14,248 nt of DNA. It comes from Pseudomonadota bacterium. GTDB lineage: Bacteria; Pseudomonadota; Gammaproteobacteria; Burkholderiales; Thiobacillaceae. This document shows positions 13,858 through 14,248 of the stretch, one piece after another (within the stretch, counting starts at the first letter, position 1; every line of letters starts with the position of its first letter). The position numbers and the translations under genes are program-made. The notes beneath the pieces were generated by a model. That model was not told where the DNA came from. It was given only the letters and a program-made list of their open reading frames with translations, and did not search any database. The stretch covers positions 1 to 14,248 of the forward strand of contig JAJYXA010000266.1 in assembly GCA_021791235.1 (NCBI GenBank), written 5' to 3'.

Positions 13858-14069
13858 GAGGCGTCCCTGAAAACATCCTCGTCGGTGAGATAGCCTGCTG
13901 CCTCCGCGTAAGGCACAGCCTTGGCACGCAAGTCCCGGAAGCGGCGGATAGCGATCTGTCTGCGCAGCATCTCGCGAGCCAGGTCGCTCTTGGTGCGATG
14001 CGCGGCTTCGGCGAGTTTGGACAGTTCGGTTTCCATGCGGTCATCAATGCGCATCGTCAGGGTCGCCAT
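13854..14069 (-). CDS. Ribbon-helix-helix antitoxin (CopG-like) partner of the PIN toxin
   Basis: A 71-residue protein. The N-terminal strand 'ATLTMRIDDRMETELSKLA' followed by 'TKSDLAREMLRRQI' is a ribbon-helix-helix DNA-binding fold (about residues 3-40). The C-terminal segment ('AVPYAEAAGYLTDEDVF') would wrap the toxin. It should both repress its own promoter and inhibit the PIN nuclease. The ATG at 14067-14069 has GGAG at 14077-14080, 7 nt upstream. Antitoxin-first order with a 4-nt overlap is standard for this class, and the pair looks complete. Confidence 0.9.
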   Translation of the reverse strand: MATLTMRIDDRMETELSKLAEAAHRTKSDLAREMLRRQIAIRRFRDLRAKAVPYAEAAGYLTDEDVFRDAS

Positions 14070-14105
14070 GAGATATCTCCAGAATGAGTGTATTACATTG
14101 TAGCA
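14070..14105 (-). promoter_or_regulatory. Leader of the PIN toxin-antitoxin operon: RBS, -10 and possible operator
   Basis: Reading on the minus strand, TACAAT at 14102-14097 is a good -10 hexamer about 28 nt before the ATG. It lies inside the near-palindrome TACAATGTA (14102-14094), a plausible ribbon-helix-helix operator half-site pair. GGAG at 14080-14077 is the ribosome-binding site. No convincing -35 was found: ATGACA at 14122-14117 would give only a 14-nt spacer. The remaining 14106-14209 shows no gene. Confidence 0.45.
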
Positions 14106-14209
14106 CGTTGCCTGGCTGTCATCGTGGGAGCCCCCGAGCTATCGGTCCATGGGCATGTGGCCACCTGAAGGTCGACCTGCATATGGGCACTTCTATAAAT
14201 TCTGAGGTA

Positions 14210-14236
14210 GTCATTCCGGCGAAAGCCGGAATCCAG
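14210..14236. repeat. REP-like palindrome, third copy
   Basis: A 27-bp element with stem ATTCCGGC/GCCGGAAT, loop GAAA, and GTC/CCAG tails. It matches copy 1 at 9446-9472 except for one loop base. It stands alone here, or its partner lies beyond the window edge. It is in the gene-free end of the window, upstream of the PIN toxin-antitoxin operon. Confidence 0.85.
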
Positions 14237-14248
14237 TCAAGTCAAGCA

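Noticed and set aside
11494..13893. 799-codon + strand frame
   Set aside because: Antisense to the FG-GAP lipoprotein and the PIN toxin, both of which have clear motifs. The frame itself has none.

Overview
The window comes from a high-GC proteobacterium. Protein style, GC-rich codon use and the intergenic repeat types suggest Betaproteobacteria, but nothing in the window fixes the genus. No rRNA, tRNA, CRISPR array or intact transposase was seen. It reads as part of a surface-polysaccharide locus (about 1-10.5 kb) followed by a repeat-rich accessory stretch (about 10.5-14.2 kb).

The + strand at the left edge carries the 3' end of a GT4 glycosyltransferase and, with a 4-nt overlap, a small exported TPR-like protein (469-1197). 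Convergent to these is a compact minus-strand operon running from 9398 down to 1219. In transcription order it encodes WecB (UDP-GlcNAc 2-epimerase), a GT2 glycosyltransferase, a PAPS-type sulfotransferase, a possible 43-residue small ORF, two further GT2 enzymes, and a 1031-residue fusion. The fusion joins a GT2 domain, about six membrane helices and an alkaline-phosphatase-superfamily ('sulfatase-like') domain. Most junctions overlap or are a few bases apart, so translation is probably coupled. The natural reading is synthesis of a ManNAc-containing, sulfated and possibly phospho-substituted glycan. Polymerase and export genes are not in the window. Upstream of wecB, after a REPIN-like repeat pair, a minus-strand gene (9615-10535) encodes an uncharacterised alpha/alpha-toroid-like protein.

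From 10536 the DNA changes character. A near-perfect 24-bp-stem hairpin (10566-10623), a decayed related copy (10655-10682), and a block of four 22-23-bp degenerate tandem repeats resembling IS ends (10721-10800) lead up to a type II toxin-antitoxin pair of the Gp49-like RelE/XRE kind. A further copy of the hairpin family lies across the 5' end of the toxin gene and appears to have replaced the toxin's normal N-terminus. Next is a large FG-GAP/ASPIC-UnbV lipoprotein, then a second, unrelated toxin-antitoxin pair (PIN toxin, ribbon-helix-helix antitoxin) with a recognisable leader. A third copy of the REP-like palindrome sits at the right edge.

The observations most worth following up are the GT2/AlkP fusion with Thr instead of Cys at the nucleophile position, the repeat lying inside the toxin gene, and the hidden small ORF in the operon.
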